A stretch of 36,522 nt of DNA, taken from the NCBI GenBank assembly GCA_947631395.1, contig CANRLF010000018.1, positions 1-36,522 on the forward strand, written 5' to 3'. The stretch comes from an uncultured Oscillospiraceae bacterium (lineage in GTDB: Bacteria; Bacillota; Clostridia; Oscillospirales; Oscillospiraceae). The translations under genes and the position numbers were made by a program. How positions within the stretch are numbered: the first letter of the stretch is position 1; the number at the start of each line of letters is the position of its first letter. Shown here in pieces: positions 15,650 to 24,221 of this stretch. Below the pieces are notes generated by a model. It saw only the letters and a list, made by a program, of their open reading frames with translations. It did no database searches and was not told the origin of the DNA.

Positions 15650-16654
15650 ATGGACACCTACATACCCTCCGGCTACCGGCCGCTTTTGGGGATAAACGAC
15701 ACTCAGCGGGCTATTGCCGTTTTGAAGCACACCTTTGAGGAGGCCCTGAGCCGCAGGCTCAATCTCCTGCGCGTCTCGGCCCCGCTCTTCGTTGAGGCCA
15801 GCACTGGGCTCAACGACGACCTCAACGGTGTTGAAAGGCCCGTAAGCTTCGACATACCTGACGGCAACAAGGAGGGCCAGGTGGTCCACTCCCTTGCAAA
15901 GTGGAAGCGCATGGCGTTGCACCGCTACGGCTTCGCCCCCGGCGAGGGCATATACACCGACATGAACGCCATCCGCCGGGACGAGACCATGGACAATCTC
16001 CACTCCATCTACGTGGACCAGTGGGACTGGGAGAAGGTCATCACCCGGGAGGACCGGAACGTGGAGTACCTTAAAAACACAGTCCGGGACATCGTGGCCG
16101 CCATCGTTGAGACCAACGACAAGCTGAAGAGCCTGTTCCCAAAGCTCGACCTTCAGCTCGACCCCACCGTCAGCTTCGTCACCAGCCAGGAGCTGGAGGA
16201 CCGGTGGCCGGAGCTCACGCCCCGTGAGCGTGAGAACGCCTACCTCAAGGAGCACCGCACTGCTTTCATCATGCAGATCGGCAAAAAGCTCAAGTCCGGC
16301 AATATCCACGACGGCCGTGCCCCGGACTACGACGACTGGGACCTCAACGGCGACATCATGTTCTGGAACGAGCTCCTTGGCTGTGCCTTTGAGGTGAGCT
16401 CCATGGGCATCCGGGTGGACCCGGAGTCCCTGGACCGCCAGCTGACTGAGCGCGGCTGTGACGACCGCCGGAGCCTGACCTTCCACAAAATGCTCCTGGA
16501 GGGGCGTCTGCCCCTGACCATCGGCGGCGGCATAGGCCAGTCCAGACTCTGTATGCTGCTCCTCAAAAAGGCCCACGTTGGCGAGGTCCAGGCCAGCATC
16601 TGGGACGACAACACCATCCGCGAGTGCGCCTACTCCGGCGTTACCCTGCTTTAA
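15650..16654 (+). CDS. asnA: Aspartate-ammonia ligase (asparagine synthetase A)
   Basis: The protein has 334 residues, the usual length. It makes asparagine from aspartate, ammonia and ATP in the cytoplasm. The fold is that of class II aminoacyl-tRNA synthetases. Family segments seen are LLRVSAPLFVEASTGLNDDL (about 41-60), the FDIP then VVHSLAKWKRMAL block, GIYTDMNAIRRDE, HSIYVDQWDWEKV and the C-terminal GGGIGQSRLCMLLL (about 288-301, motif 3 arginine). It has its own terminator downstream and appears monocistronic. The upstream gap (15514-15649) has a GACCCGC/GCGGGTC hairpin but no recognisable T-box. Confidence 0.95.
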   Translation: MDTYIPSGYRPLLGINDTQRAIAVLKHTFEEALSRRLNLLRVSAPLFVEASTGLNDDLNGVERPVSFDIPDGNKEGQVVHSLAKWKRMALHRYGFAPGEGIYTDMNAIRRDETMDNLHSIYVDQWDWEKVITREDRNVEYLKNTVRDIVAAIVETNDKLKSLFPKLDLQLDPTVSFVTSQELEDRWPELTPRERENAYLKEHRTAFIMQIGKKLKSGNIHDGRAPDYDDWDLNGDIMFWNELLGCAFEVSSMGIRVDPESLDRQLTERGCDDRRSLTFHKMLLEGRLPLTIGGGIGQSRLCMLLLKKAHVGEVQASIWDDNTIRECAYSGVTLL

Positions 16655-16669
16655 AATCCAAAACTTTAA

Positions 16670-16704
16670 AATACCCCCGGCCCACATGAGCCGGGGGTAT
16701 TCCT
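16670..16704. terminator. Convergent terminator between asnA and the algJ-like gene
   Basis: A perfect 12-bp GC-rich stem pairs 16670-16681 with 16690-16701. It has a T-rich stretch on both sides and lies between two converging genes. Confidence 0.85.
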
Positions 16705-16737
16705 TTACGTCAAAAATGATCTTCCGGGTCCGCGTGG

Positions 16738-17913
16738 CTATTTCGCGCCTTCAAAGGAGATCGGATCCTTCGCGGAGCTTGCCGTATACAGCACAAGCAC
16801 GCAGTCCGGACGGAGCTCCTTCAGCTCCTCGACAATATCCCCCTCGTATGCCCGCATGTCGTAGGTCACGACCTTCCCGCACTGTATAGCCAGGAACGGC
16901 ATGAGTGCGCAGGAGAAGGAGTCCCTGATTATGGCCACCGTCGGGCCGTCAGGATCAAGGACATTCACTGCCTCCCCCCTGCCCCAATCGCCGCCGGAGT
17001 AGTAGGTATACGGGTTGCCGCCAAAATAGTCCTTTTTCAGCATCTCCGGAAAGCACAGGGAGCTTCCAAATGGCCCCCGCCTGGGCTCGCTCAGGTCGTC
17101 GTAGGTGTACTCAAAATCCGTGGCGAATTTCGGTGTGAGCACCGTAAAGTCGTCAACTCCGGCGTAATACCGCCCGACGCGCTTGCCCTGACTTCCGAGG
17201 AACAGCCCCGGGTACCACGTGACCTCATATGAGTCCGGGTCCAGCGCCTCACTTTTCACCTCAAAGTCGTACATTTCGTGAAGGTGCTCCATCAGCGTCC
17301 CGCAGGAGAACAGCGCCCCCTCGGGCCGCCAGTGGTGGTCTGTGTTGAAAAACCAGCTGTTGTCCGGGTCGGCCCTCACAAAATCCGGCCTCAGGTCCAA
17401 TGTCTCCACCCTGCCCGACAGCTTATCGATCAGCTCGTCCGCCACGACGTTGCCGTAGTCCTCCGCCCCATCTGGCATGGCCGCCACCGGATTTGACAGC
17501 TTCGTTGGGGCGATGACCAGCTCCAGCGGTATGCCGACTCCCTCCAGCGCGTCGTGGAGCTCTGTTATGTTCTCCGCGTTCTCCGTCTGGTCCATATGCT
17601 CCGTTATGGTGGCGAAGGTCAGCTGTCCCGTGCTGAGCTTCGCCACGGTGTTCCCGGCCGGGTCCTCTACCAGCCGCTTGCCCATGGCCCGCTGGAGCGC
17701 CCCGTAGAGCTCTATGAACCGGTGGTCCCCGTCAAGATCCTCGTTCACCCGTGCCTCCCAGCCGTCCGGATCGGCGTTTTTAAGGCCGGACAGCATCTCC
17801 CTGGCCGTGCCCCGGATGCCCAGCTCCCTGTACGCCCCCACCGCCAGGCTCACCGCCATCGCCAGCACAAAGCCGATGAAGAGCGCCGGGAATATAGTTT
17901 TTCTGATCCTCAT
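16738..17913 (-). CDS. AlgJ/AlgX-like SGNH-type protein (DHHW family), surface O-acetylation partner
   Basis: The protein has 391 residues with an N-terminal membrane anchor (about 8-27) and the rest outside. The DHHW motif (NTDHHWRPEGA, about residues 188-198) and a serine block near the end (IIRDSFSCALMPF, about 318-330) are the signature of AlgJ/AlgX-like acetyl-transfer proteins. These move acetyl groups delivered through an MBOAT protein onto a cell-surface polymer. It starts 12 bases after the MBOAT gene stop and is in the same operon. The acceptor polymer is not identifiable here. Confidence 0.85.
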   Translation of the reverse strand: MRIRKTIFPALFIGFVLAMAVSLAVGAYRELGIRGTAREMLSGLKNADPDGWEARVNEDLDGDHRFIELYGALQRAMGKRLVEDPAGNTVAKLSTGQLTFATITEHMDQTENAENITELHDALEGVGIPLELVIAPTKLSNPVAAMPDGAEDYGNVVADELIDKLSGRVETLDLRPDFVRADPDNSWFFNTDHHWRPEGALFSCGTLMEHLHEMYDFEVKSEALDPDSYEVTWYPGLFLGSQGKRVGRYYAGVDDFTVLTPKFATDFEYTYDDLSEPRRGPFGSSLCFPEMLKKDYFGGNPYTYYSGGDWGRGEAVNVLDPDGPTVAIIRDSFSCALMPFLAIQCGKVVTYDMRAYEGDIVEELKELRPDCVLVLYTASSAKDPISFEGAK

Positions 17914-17925
17914 ATCCGGCCCTCC

Positions 17926-19314
17926 TCAGAAGTTGAAGTAGATGAACGGGTTATATGTGCCCTTTATGATATAAGTCACCGCCACTAAAAATACGGAGAA
18001 CAGCAATACCGGCCTCAACGTATCTATCACCGCGGCGAGGTGTCGGGACTTCACGCGGCCCCGGAGCCACTCCCCCACCGGCGCGCAAAAGACAAAGCCG
18101 CAGATGAGGAACAGCCAGTTCTCCCTTGTGTACAGCAGCGCCCTCGCGTCTGAAAATCCGTTTGAGCCGAACATTGCCCCGATGTACCGAATGCCCTCGG
18201 TCAGCGTATCCGCCCGGAATATGACCCATGCCAGTATGACCGCCAGTGCCGTGTATATGTGTCCCACCGCCGGGGCCCTCTTATCCATCCCCGTCAGCTT
18301 CTCCACCGCCAGAAGGGCAAAGTAGAAAAGTCCCCATATGAGGAAGGTCCAGTTTGCCCCGTGCCATATGCCCGTGAGGAGCCATACCACTAAAAGATTG
18401 CGCACAAGGTGCCCGTTCCTGTTGCCGCCCAGCGGGATATACACATAGTCCCGGAACCAGCCCGAAAGGGATATATGCCACCGGCGCCAAAATTCCGTCA
18501 CACTTCCGGCTATGTACGGGTACCTGAAGTTCTCCGCAAACTCAAACCCGAATATCCTGGCAAGGCCAATGGCCATGTCGGAATAGCCGGAGAAGTCATA
18601 GTATATCTGGAGCGTATAGCACACCGCCCCGAGGATAGCGAACGCCGCCCCCGGCGCTTCGGCCCCGAAGGCCCTGTCCGCCACCACAGCCAGGGTGTTC
18701 GCCAAAAGCACCTTTTTGCAAAAGCCCACGGCGAACCGCTCGGTCCCGGCGGAGAATTTATCCCAGCTTGCGCTTCTGTGCCTTATCTGCCCGGCGAAAT
18801 CCGAGTATTTTATGATCGGCCCGGCTATCAGCTGTGGAAAAAACGCGATATACAGCCCGACGTTCAGGGGATTTTTCTCCGCCTCCACCTTCCCCCGCGC
18901 CACGTCAAATACATAGCTCATCGCCTGGAAGGTGTAGAAGGATATACCTATCGGCAGTGCGATGTCCACCACGCCCAGTGAGCCGAAAATACCGTGGAGC
19001 TGTCTCGTCACGAAGCTCAGGTACTTGAATATGAAGAGCAGCCCCACATTCGCTGTGACCGCGGCGATGACCGCGGCGCGCCTGCCAGTCTTTTTCTCCC
19101 TCAGCCGCCCCGCCAGGAGCCCCAGCCCCCAGTTCACGGCGATGGAGCCCAGCATGATAAGCACCATCCTCGGCTCCCCGCACCAGTAAAATACCAGTGA
19201 CGCCAGCAGCAGTACAAGGTTCCTCGCCCGCCACAGCCTCCCCGGCAGTATAAAGTAGACCGCCGTTACCGCCGGCAAAAAGATAAAGAGGAATATCGAG
19301 CTCGAAAAAAGCAC
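17926..19314 (-). CDS. MBOAT membrane O-acyltransferase (AlgI/DltB-like)
   Basis: The protein has 462 residues with about ten or more hydrophobic helices. MBOAT hallmarks are the FYTFQAMSYVFDVARGK block (about 107-123), TEFWRRWHISLSGWFRDYVY (about 275-294) with YIPLGGNR, and the catalytic His in LLTGIWHGANWTFLIWGL (about 311-328). It passes an acetyl group across the membrane to an extracellular partner, here the AlgJ-like protein encoded 12 bases downstream. A consensus promoter lies upstream at 19403-19431. Confidence 0.93.
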   Translation of the reverse strand: MLFSSSIFLFIFLPAVTAVYFILPGRLWRARNLVLLLASLVFYWCGEPRMVLIMLGSIAVNWGLGLLAGRLREKKTGRRAAVIAAVTANVGLLFIFKYLSFVTRQLHGIFGSLGVVDIALPIGISFYTFQAMSYVFDVARGKVEAEKNPLNVGLYIAFFPQLIAGPIIKYSDFAGQIRHRSASWDKFSAGTERFAVGFCKKVLLANTLAVVADRAFGAEAPGAAFAILGAVCYTLQIYYDFSGYSDMAIGLARIFGFEFAENFRYPYIAGSVTEFWRRWHISLSGWFRDYVYIPLGGNRNGHLVRNLLVVWLLTGIWHGANWTFLIWGLFYFALLAVEKLTGMDKRAPAVGHIYTALAVILAWVIFRADTLTEGIRYIGAMFGSNGFSDARALLYTRENWLFLICGFVFCAPVGEWLRGRVKSRHLAAVIDTLRPVLLFSVFLVAVTYIIKGTYNPFIYFNF

Positions 19315-19402
19315 AAATACCCCTCCCTTTTCGCGAATTTAATATCCCGGCACGCCCCTGGGCCCACACGTCCCCGCCGCGTCTACCGGTAAAATATGAA
19401 GT

Positions 19403-19431
19403 ATTATATCCCCCCTCCGCCCATTTGTCAA
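19403..19431 (-). promoter_or_regulatory. Consensus sigma-A promoter of the algI-algJ-like operon
   Basis: On the minus strand, TTGACA (19426-19431) and TATAAT (19403-19408) have a spacer of exactly 17 bases. Both boxes are perfect matches. It lies about 90 bases before the MBOAT start. Confidence 0.8.
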
Positions 19432-19459
19432 TCCGCGCCAGCCGGACTTCCCCGTATCC

Positions 19460-20239
19460 TCATCCTGTCCTGTTCATCTCATTGACATAGGCGGCGCTCT
19501 TCGCGGTGAGCTCCACCCACGCGGGACGGAAGCCGCTTTTTATGGCGTTGCGCACGGACCTTATATTCGACCACGCGGCGCAGTAAAACGGTACCCTTCC
19601 CCTGTCAAGTATCTCAACGGCAAGCCGTGACGTCAGGGCACAGGCCACGCCGCGCCTGCGGTATGTCGGCAATACGTCGATGCCGATCTGCCACATCGTA
19701 TCGCAGTCGGCGGAGCACCCGGCAAGTCCTATGAGCCTCCCGTCATCGTAAGCCCCCACGCCCAAAACGTCCAACTCCCTGCGCTTTTCGCAAAGGGCGT
19801 TGCTCCACTCCGGAATATACAGCGGCCCCAGGTCCTCCTGAGTCAAAAGCCTCGTCTCATACGGGCAATCGAGCTTACGGAGCGCCCCGAGATCAGGGAG
19901 GAAGTATTCCGCCATAAAGCAAAGCCTGAGTCCATTCTTTTCCAGCTCGTCATCCAAAACGTGCATATTAGGCGTCTCAAAGCAATGCTCAGCCGGGTAG
20001 GAATTGATATAGTCCGTCACAAGAGCCCTGTATTTTTCGCTCACCGACGCCACCACGTTGTTGCCGTAGGATATGAGCTGGCACTCGAAGGGAAGAGTCA
20101 GATATTTTCTTGCCCTGGGGTCTACCCGTGAGAGAACCGTCACGTTTTCCCTTTTCAAAAAATCCCCCGCGTCACAGCCCGCGTCTATCGCCGACTGCTC
20201 CATCGCGATCTTCAGTATCCCCTCATTTGTGATCCCCAT
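19460..20239 (-). CDS. GNAT family N-acetyltransferase
   Basis: The protein has 259 residues, starting at ATG 20237-20239 with GGAGG eight bases upstream. A GTG three codons earlier overlaps the ribosome site and is rejected. The C-terminal half holds the acetyl-CoA fold: GVGAYDDGRLIGLAGCSAD, then IGIDVLPTYRRRGVACAL (the Q/RxxGxG/A loop, about 205-222) and the final NAIKSGFRPAWVEL. The N-terminal half is an extra domain of about 120 residues seen in some clostridial GNAT proteins. The substrate is unknown. Confidence 0.85.
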   Translation of the reverse strand: MGITNEGILKIAMEQSAIDAGCDAGDFLKRENVTVLSRVDPRARKYLTLPFECQLISYGNNVVASVSEKYRALVTDYINSYPAEHCFETPNMHVLDDELEKNGLRLCFMAEYFLPDLGALRKLDCPYETRLLTQEDLGPLYIPEWSNALCEKRRELDVLGVGAYDDGRLIGLAGCSADCDTMWQIGIDVLPTYRRRGVACALTSRLAVEILDRGRVPFYCAAWSNIRSVRNAIKSGFRPAWVELTAKSAAYVNEMNRTG

Positions 20240-20264
20240 ATACCTCACCTCCGTCCGTATAAAG

Positions 20265-20301
20265 AAAACGCTCCGGCGATTTATGTCTGTCCGGAGCGTT
20301 T
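20265..20301 (-). terminator. Terminator of the DUF3048 gene
   Basis: The 11-bp stem pairs 20291-20301 with 20266-20276, followed on the minus strand by TTTTCTTT. A second 9-bp hairpin without a T-run lies at 20343-20366, closer to the gene end. Confidence 0.7.
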
Positions 20302-20393
20302 CTGTCTGTTGTCACTTCTCGTTCTGAGTCTAATGCAGGCAAGCCCAAACGACATGCCGTTTGGGCCCCCGAAACCGGCGTTGCCCTTTTACG

Positions 20394-21608
20394 TTATTTT
20401 ACCTCCACGCTCCCCGAGGACAGGGGGATGATGCCCATGTAGGTCGTACCGGGTGAATACTGTATCTCCCGGCCGTCCTGGCCCGTGAAGGTGAACTGTC
20501 CGGTGGCGGACCTGCGCATCCACTTTATCTCGCTGGCAACACCGTCGGCTATGAACCAGCCGCTTCCTGAGCCCGTGAGCACGGCGCTGAGTCGCCCCTC
20601 GGTGTCACCGGCTATGGGGGTGAGCTTCGCGGATATGACCACGATGTTCCTGAACTTCACCTGGGCGTTGTCGTCGGAGTCCGTCATCGCCCCGCCGTAC
20701 TGGCTTGCCCCGTACAGCTTGGTATCGGCGTTATATTCAAAGGATGTGGTCTTTGAGCTGTTGAACCTGACCGTCACTGTCTCGCACCGCTGTCCCTCGC
20801 GGTTTGTGTCCGCCGGGGCGAAGGTCACGCCGGTGGTGAAGCCGTCCTCGTGCTCCATCCTGAATTTGTTCTTCTCACATATGCTGTCGAGCTTTCCCGC
20901 CTGGAACATCAGGCTGTGTACGGAGCCCATGTGCTCCTTGCGCCAGGAATCCCGGTAAAAGCCATCTCCGGAGCCGTTTACGCCGTCGAGCCTGGCGATG
21001 CCCGTCTCCTTCAGCCGCTTGTATGCGTCGTCACTGCCACCGGCGTGGATGTATATGGCGTCATATCCCATGGCTATGTCCACGAAATACGGCCTTGCCG
21101 AGCGGATGGAACCCACGGCGTCAATGCCCTTCAGGTCCTGATATATGGCCATGAAGCGTGTAACTCCGCCCTCCACCAGTATCTCATATACCACGTCCGC
21201 CGAGCTTATCCCCTCCTGCGGCGTGGCCTTTTGAAGGTTATTGAGCATAATGGCGTAGGGCCTTCTCGCGGATATGTCCTCCGGCACCTCAAGGCCGGTG
21301 AGGGGATTTACAAACTCCGGTTCCGGGTCGGGCTCAGGGTCCGGTTCAGGGTCCGGCTCGGGGTCGGGATCAGGATCGGGCTCCGGGTCCGGTTTGGGAT
21401 CCGGGTCCGGCGTCTGATCCGTCGGCTGGTCCTGGTCTGCCGGAGGGTCCTGATCTGCCGGCGGTGCCGGCTCCCGGTCGCCGGTCACGGCGTTCACCAC
21501 AAGGACCACGCACAGTATGGCTATCAGCACCCCGGCCACGGCGGCGGCTATCATAATGATCATCCGCTTGTCAAGGGTCGGTGTGGTCTCGTGCCTTCCC
21601 TTCGCCAT
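20394..21608 (-). CDS. YerB-like DUF3048 protein with acidic Pro-Asp-Glu linker
   Basis: The protein has 404 residues. A short basic cytoplasmic N-terminus is followed by one membrane helix (about 17-40). A low-complexity linker of alternating Pro, Asp and Glu follows (about 45-97). The DUF3048 domain begins at NPLTGLEVPEDISARRPYAI (about 100-119), with GSIRSARPYF and VDIAMGYDAIYIHAGGS inside. YerB of Bacillus is an extracellular lipoprotein of unknown role; here a membrane anchor replaces the lipobox. The linker probably spans the cell wall. The gene is transcribed divergently from the DUF4364 gene. Confidence 0.85.
   Translation of the reverse strand: MAKGRHETTPTLDKRMIIMIAAAVAGVLIAILCVVLVVNAVTGDREPAPPADQDPPADQDQPTDQTPDPDPKPDPEPDPDPDPEPDPEPDPEPDPEPEFVNPLTGLEVPEDISARRPYAIMLNNLQKATPQEGISSADVVYEILVEGGVTRFMAIYQDLKGIDAVGSIRSARPYFVDIAMGYDAIYIHAGGSDDAYKRLKETGIARLDGVNGSGDGFYRDSWRKEHMGSVHSLMFQAGKLDSICEKNKFRMEHEDGFTTGVTFAPADTNREGQRCETVTVRFNSSKTTSFEYNADTKLYGASQYGGAMTDSDDNAQVKFRNIVVISAKLTPIAGDTEGRLSAVLTGSGSGWFIADGVASEIKWMRRSATGQFTFTGQDGREIQYSPGTTYMGIIPLSSGSVEVK
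21319..21412 (-). repeat. Short tandem repeat coding the PDPE linker
   Basis: Imperfect 6- and 12-base units (variants of GAACCGGACCCT on the minus strand) code the alternating Pro-Asp-Pro-Glu tract in the DUF3048 protein. Such tracts change length by slippage. Confidence 0.75.
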
Positions 21609-21639
21609 AAAATCAGCTCCTTTTTGCTAATTTTCAACT

Positions 21640-21668
21640 ATTTTACACCTTTTTTGTGATTACGTCAA
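21640..21668 (-). promoter_or_regulatory. Promoter of the DUF3048 gene
   Basis: On the minus strand, TTGACG (21663-21668) and TAAAAT (21640-21645) have a 17-base spacer. It lies about 30 bases before the start codon. Confidence 0.7.
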
Positions 21669-21687
21669 CCGCTTTGAGTAAAAGTAC

Positions 21688-21716
21688 TTGTGAAACTCCC
21701 GGTAATCGTGTATAAT
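21688..21716 (+). promoter_or_regulatory. Promoter of the DUF4364 operon
   Basis: TTGTGA (21688-21693) and TATAAT (21711-21716) have a 17-base spacer. It lies 26 bases before the start codon and diverges from the promoter at 21640-21668. Confidence 0.7.
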
Positions 21717-21742
21717 CATATCAAAAAATGGGAGGCGATAAT

Positions 21743-22273
21743 ATGGAAGGACAGCTTGGCTTCATACGCACCGAGATGGATCTGAAGGTCCTTATCCTCT
21801 TCATCCTCCGCCGCCTGCCCGAGGCCGCGGCCTGGGAGGAGCTGACGGACATAACTCTCCTGTCCGACACGGCCATAGGCTATTTTGACTTCTCGGAATG
21901 TCTGGCGGACCTTGTACGCACGGAGCACGTGGAAAAGAGTGACAGCGGCTACACCGTCACCGAGAAGGGCCGTGTGAACGGCGAGACCATGGAATCGACC
22001 CTCCCCTACTCCGTCAGGATCCGGGCCGAGAAGGCCGCCGCGGCCCTGTCGGAGGCCCAGCGCCGCAGAAGCATGATAAAAGCCGGCCACGAGCTCAGAT
22101 CCCGTGGTGGCCTCACCGTTCACCTGTCCATGTCCGACGGCGTGGGGCCGGTCATCGACCTCCAGCTCCTCACCGGCGACAGCGAGCAGGCGGAGAAGAT
22201 AGAGGAAAACTTCCGAAAAAACGCCGAAAAGCTCTACGGGAAAATCGTGGAGCTACTGACGGAGGAGCAGTAA
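21743..22273 (+). CDS. DUF4364 family protein
   Basis: The protein has 176 residues from ATG 21743-21745, with GGAGG seven bases upstream. The N-terminal half looks like a winged helix (DLKVLILFILRRLPEAAAWEE, then a second helix and TVTEKGRV at about 72-80). The C-terminal half is an acidic mixed domain ending in a helix. The family is found in Clostridia and its function is not known; a DNA-binding role is inferred only from the fold pattern. The next gene starts directly after its stop (TAAATG). Confidence 0.8.
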   Translation: MEGQLGFIRTEMDLKVLILFILRRLPEAAAWEELTDITLLSDTAIGYFDFSECLADLVRTEHVEKSDSGYTVTEKGRVNGETMESTLPYSVRIRAEKAAAALSEAQRRRSMIKAGHELRSRGGLTVHLSMSDGVGPVIDLQLLTGDSEQAEKIEENFRKNAEKLYGKIVELLTEEQ

Positions 22274-22846
22274 ATGGCCCCCCTCCGGATAAGCTCCTTT
22301 CCCCAAATATCTCAGGGCTCTCCTGATACGGCCATCGGCGGCGACCAGGCGTGGCTCAAAAGCCCCCTCTCCCGCAGGACCTGTTGCGGCGGTATCTCCC
22401 TTGTCAACGTCCTCTGCTCCCTGACCGGCCTGGCCGGGCCCATGTCCCGGGAGGAATATCTCGACCTCTACCGCTCCTGCCTCCCCCACGTCCTCTCCGG
22501 TTATATCCCCTTCGCGTGGCTATACGCCATGCGGCTCCGGCGCCTTTTGGGGGCCCGCGGCGTGGACAGATGCGTCAGTACCCTCGGCTCCCTCTCGGCC
22601 TCCCCCGCCCGTGCTCTCGAGGTCATAAGGCAGAGCCTGTCTCTCGGGTACCCCCTGGCCCTGCAAAACTGGTTCGGCTGCACGGCCCCCGTCCGCCGCT
22701 TCCACTGGGTCACCGTCATCGGCCTTGAGGGCGAGGATGTCCAAACCGCCACCCTCCTCGTATCCTCCTGGGGCCGCGTATACCGATACCCCCTGTCCTC
22801 CTGCTGGCGCGGCAAGGTGTCCCTGGTGGCGGTTAAGTTTACATAA
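22274..22846 (+). CDS. Unknown protein, possibly a C39/papain-like cysteine peptidase
   Basis: The protein has 190 residues and starts on the base after the DUF4364 stop, with the ribosome site (GGAGGAG) inside the upstream gene. Three spaced motifs resemble C39-type peptidases. These are an N-terminal Cys block (RRTCCGGISLVNVL, about 34-47), a His strand (RRFHWVTVIGLEG, about 140-152), and a W-G motif (VSSWGRVYRY, about 162-171) where these enzymes have D/N-x-W-G. No signal peptide is seen, so it would act inside the cell. Overall similarity is too low to be certain. Coupling to DUF4364 suggests a shared role. Confidence 0.55.
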   Translation: MAPLRISSFPQISQGSPDTAIGGDQAWLKSPLSRRTCCGGISLVNVLCSLTGLAGPMSREEYLDLYRSCLPHVLSGYIPFAWLYAMRLRRLLGARGVDRCVSTLGSLSASPARALEVIRQSLSLGYPLALQNWFGCTAPVRRFHWVTVIGLEGEDVQTATLLVSSWGRVYRYPLSSCWRGKVSLVAVKFT

Positions 22847-22850
22847 TAAC

Positions 22851-22879
22851 TACCGGACAGGCCCGTGACCTGTCCGGTA
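22851..22879. terminator. Convergent terminator after the DUF4364 operon
   Basis: A perfect 11-bp stem pairs 22851-22861 with 22869-22879 around a seven-base loop, between converging genes. Confidence 0.8.
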
Positions 22880-22888
22880 TAATTTGTA

Positions 22889-23116
22889 TCATTGCTTTTT
22901 CCGTTTCCTCACCGCCTCGGTGAGGATATATTCTATCTGGCCGTTTATACTGCGGAAGTCCTCCTCCGCCCAGGCGGCGATCTCGGTCCAGAGTGTATTT
23001 GACAGACGTAGCGGGACCTGCTTTTTGGCGGACTCCTTCGTTTTCAGCTCCCGCTCCAGGGCCTCAATGCGCTCCAATCTCTCCCGGAGTGCCTGTTCAC
23101 GCTCCTCGGGATTCAT
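22889..23116 (-). CDS. Small Arc-type ribbon-helix-helix protein
   Basis: The protein has 75 residues. An N-terminal charged coiled coil (about 1-30) is followed by a ribbon-helix-helix pattern: strand KQVPLRLS, helix NTLWTEIAAWAEED and helix SINGQIEYILTEAVRKRKK. Its start overlaps the stop of the SPFH gene by one base (TAATG), so the two are co-translated. The Arc fold normally binds DNA as a dimer, and here it may regulate or bind the SPFH protein. That link is from position only. Confidence 0.75.
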   Translation of the reverse strand: MNPEEREQALRERLERIEALERELKTKESAKKQVPLRLSNTLWTEIAAWAEEDFRSINGQIEYILTEAVRKRKKQ

Positions 23117-24138
23117 TAGTATATGCTCCCGGAGTTGACGATGGGTTGCGCGTCCTTATTGCCGCAGAGGACGACCAGCAGATTTGAGACCATGGCGGCC
23201 TTGCGCTCCTCGTCGAGGTTCACCACCTCGTCCTCATTAAGCCTGTCGATGGCCATCTTCACCATGCCCACGGCCCCGTCAACTATCTTCTGCCTTGCGG
23301 CGATTATAGCCACAGCCTGCTGGCGCTGGAGCATGGCGGCGGCGATCTCCTCGGCGTACGCAAGGTGCGTTATGCGCACCTCCTCAATGGCGAGCCCCGC
23401 GGAGGCCACGCGCTTTTGAAGCTCCTCCCGCATGGTGTCGGCGATCTCGATGGTGGAGGAGCGAAGGGTCTTTTCCTTCACGCCGTCGTCGTCATCGTCG
23501 TCGTCAAATATGTCATAGGGATAGAGTCTTGCGATATTGCGTATGGTGGCATCGGTCTGTATGCTGAGAAATTCCTGATAATTCTCCACCGCGAAGGCCG
23601 CCAGAGTGGGGTTCTCCACATGCCAGATCACCACCGCGCCGATGATTATGGGGTTGCCCAGAACATCATTGACCTTCTGCTTCTGGTTATTCAGCGTCTG
23701 TGTCTTGAGAGAAATGCCCTTCCCCACGCCCACGGAGACCAGGGCCGCCTTGCCCTCGGCCTGCATCTCCTTGCTCTTGGCCTGGGCGGCACTGAGGGCC
23801 GCGTTGTATGTGGGGCTGAAGGATGTGACGAAGGGGTTTACATAATAAAACCCGCTCTCCTTCACCGTGCCATAGTACTTACCGAACAGGGTGAACACCC
23901 GGGCCTCGTTGGGCTTCACGATCTTGAGCCCCGCCATAAGGATGGGGCAGACGACCCAACCGGCGACGATCCCGAAGATGCTGAGAAGCATCCAAGGCAT
24001 ATCCTGCCCGGTGCTCACGCTGGCCACGATGCCCGCGGCGAACGCCCCCGTCCCCGCCAGGATCCCCAAAATAAGTACAAGTAGCACAACCCCGCCGGAC
24101 TTAGGCCGCAGCTCTTTTTCCTGAATATCCGTTTTCAT
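23116..24138 (-). CDS. SPFH/Band 7 domain membrane protein
   Basis: The protein has 340 residues. Two hydrophobic helices (about 16-38 and 48-72) are followed by an SPFH domain (about 75-290) with PNEARVFTLFGKYYGTVKESGFYYVNPF, read as two parts. A helical tail follows. A run of seven Asp residues (IFDDDDDDDGVK, near 213-223) interrupts the domain. SPFH proteins form large membrane-bound assemblies. This subfamily is usually found next to a small Arc-type gene, as here. It has its own consensus promoter. Confidence 0.88.
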   Translation of the reverse strand: MKTDIQEKELRPKSGGVVLLVLILGILAGTGAFAAGIVASVSTGQDMPWMLLSIFGIVAGWVVCPILMAGLKIVKPNEARVFTLFGKYYGTVKESGFYYVNPFVTSFSPTYNAALSAAQAKSKEMQAEGKAALVSVGVGKGISLKTQTLNNQKQKVNDVLGNPIIIGAVVIWHVENPTLAAFAVENYQEFLSIQTDATIRNIARLYPYDIFDDDDDDDGVKEKTLRSSTIEIADTMREELQKRVASAGLAIEEVRITHLAYAEEIAAAMLQRQQAVAIIAARQKIVDGAVGMVKMAIDRLNEDEVVNLDEERKAAMVSNLLVVLCGNKDAQPIVNSGSIY

Positions 24139-24173
24139 ATGTATACCTCCCTTGTGTCTATTGTGATATTAAA

Positions 24174-24202
24174 ATAATATCATAATAATATTTACCTGTC
24201 AA
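24174..24202 (-). promoter_or_regulatory. Promoter of the SPFH-Arc operon
   Basis: On the minus strand, TTGACA (24197-24202) and TATTAT (24174-24179) are 17 bases apart. It lies about 35 bases before the start codon. Confidence 0.7.
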
Positions 24203-24221
24203 GGGAATATTTGTTGGTTTT

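Noticed and set aside
15440-16687. 415-codon minus-strand frame over asnA
   Set aside because: It is a shadow of asnA caused by high GC; asnA matches its family over its whole length.
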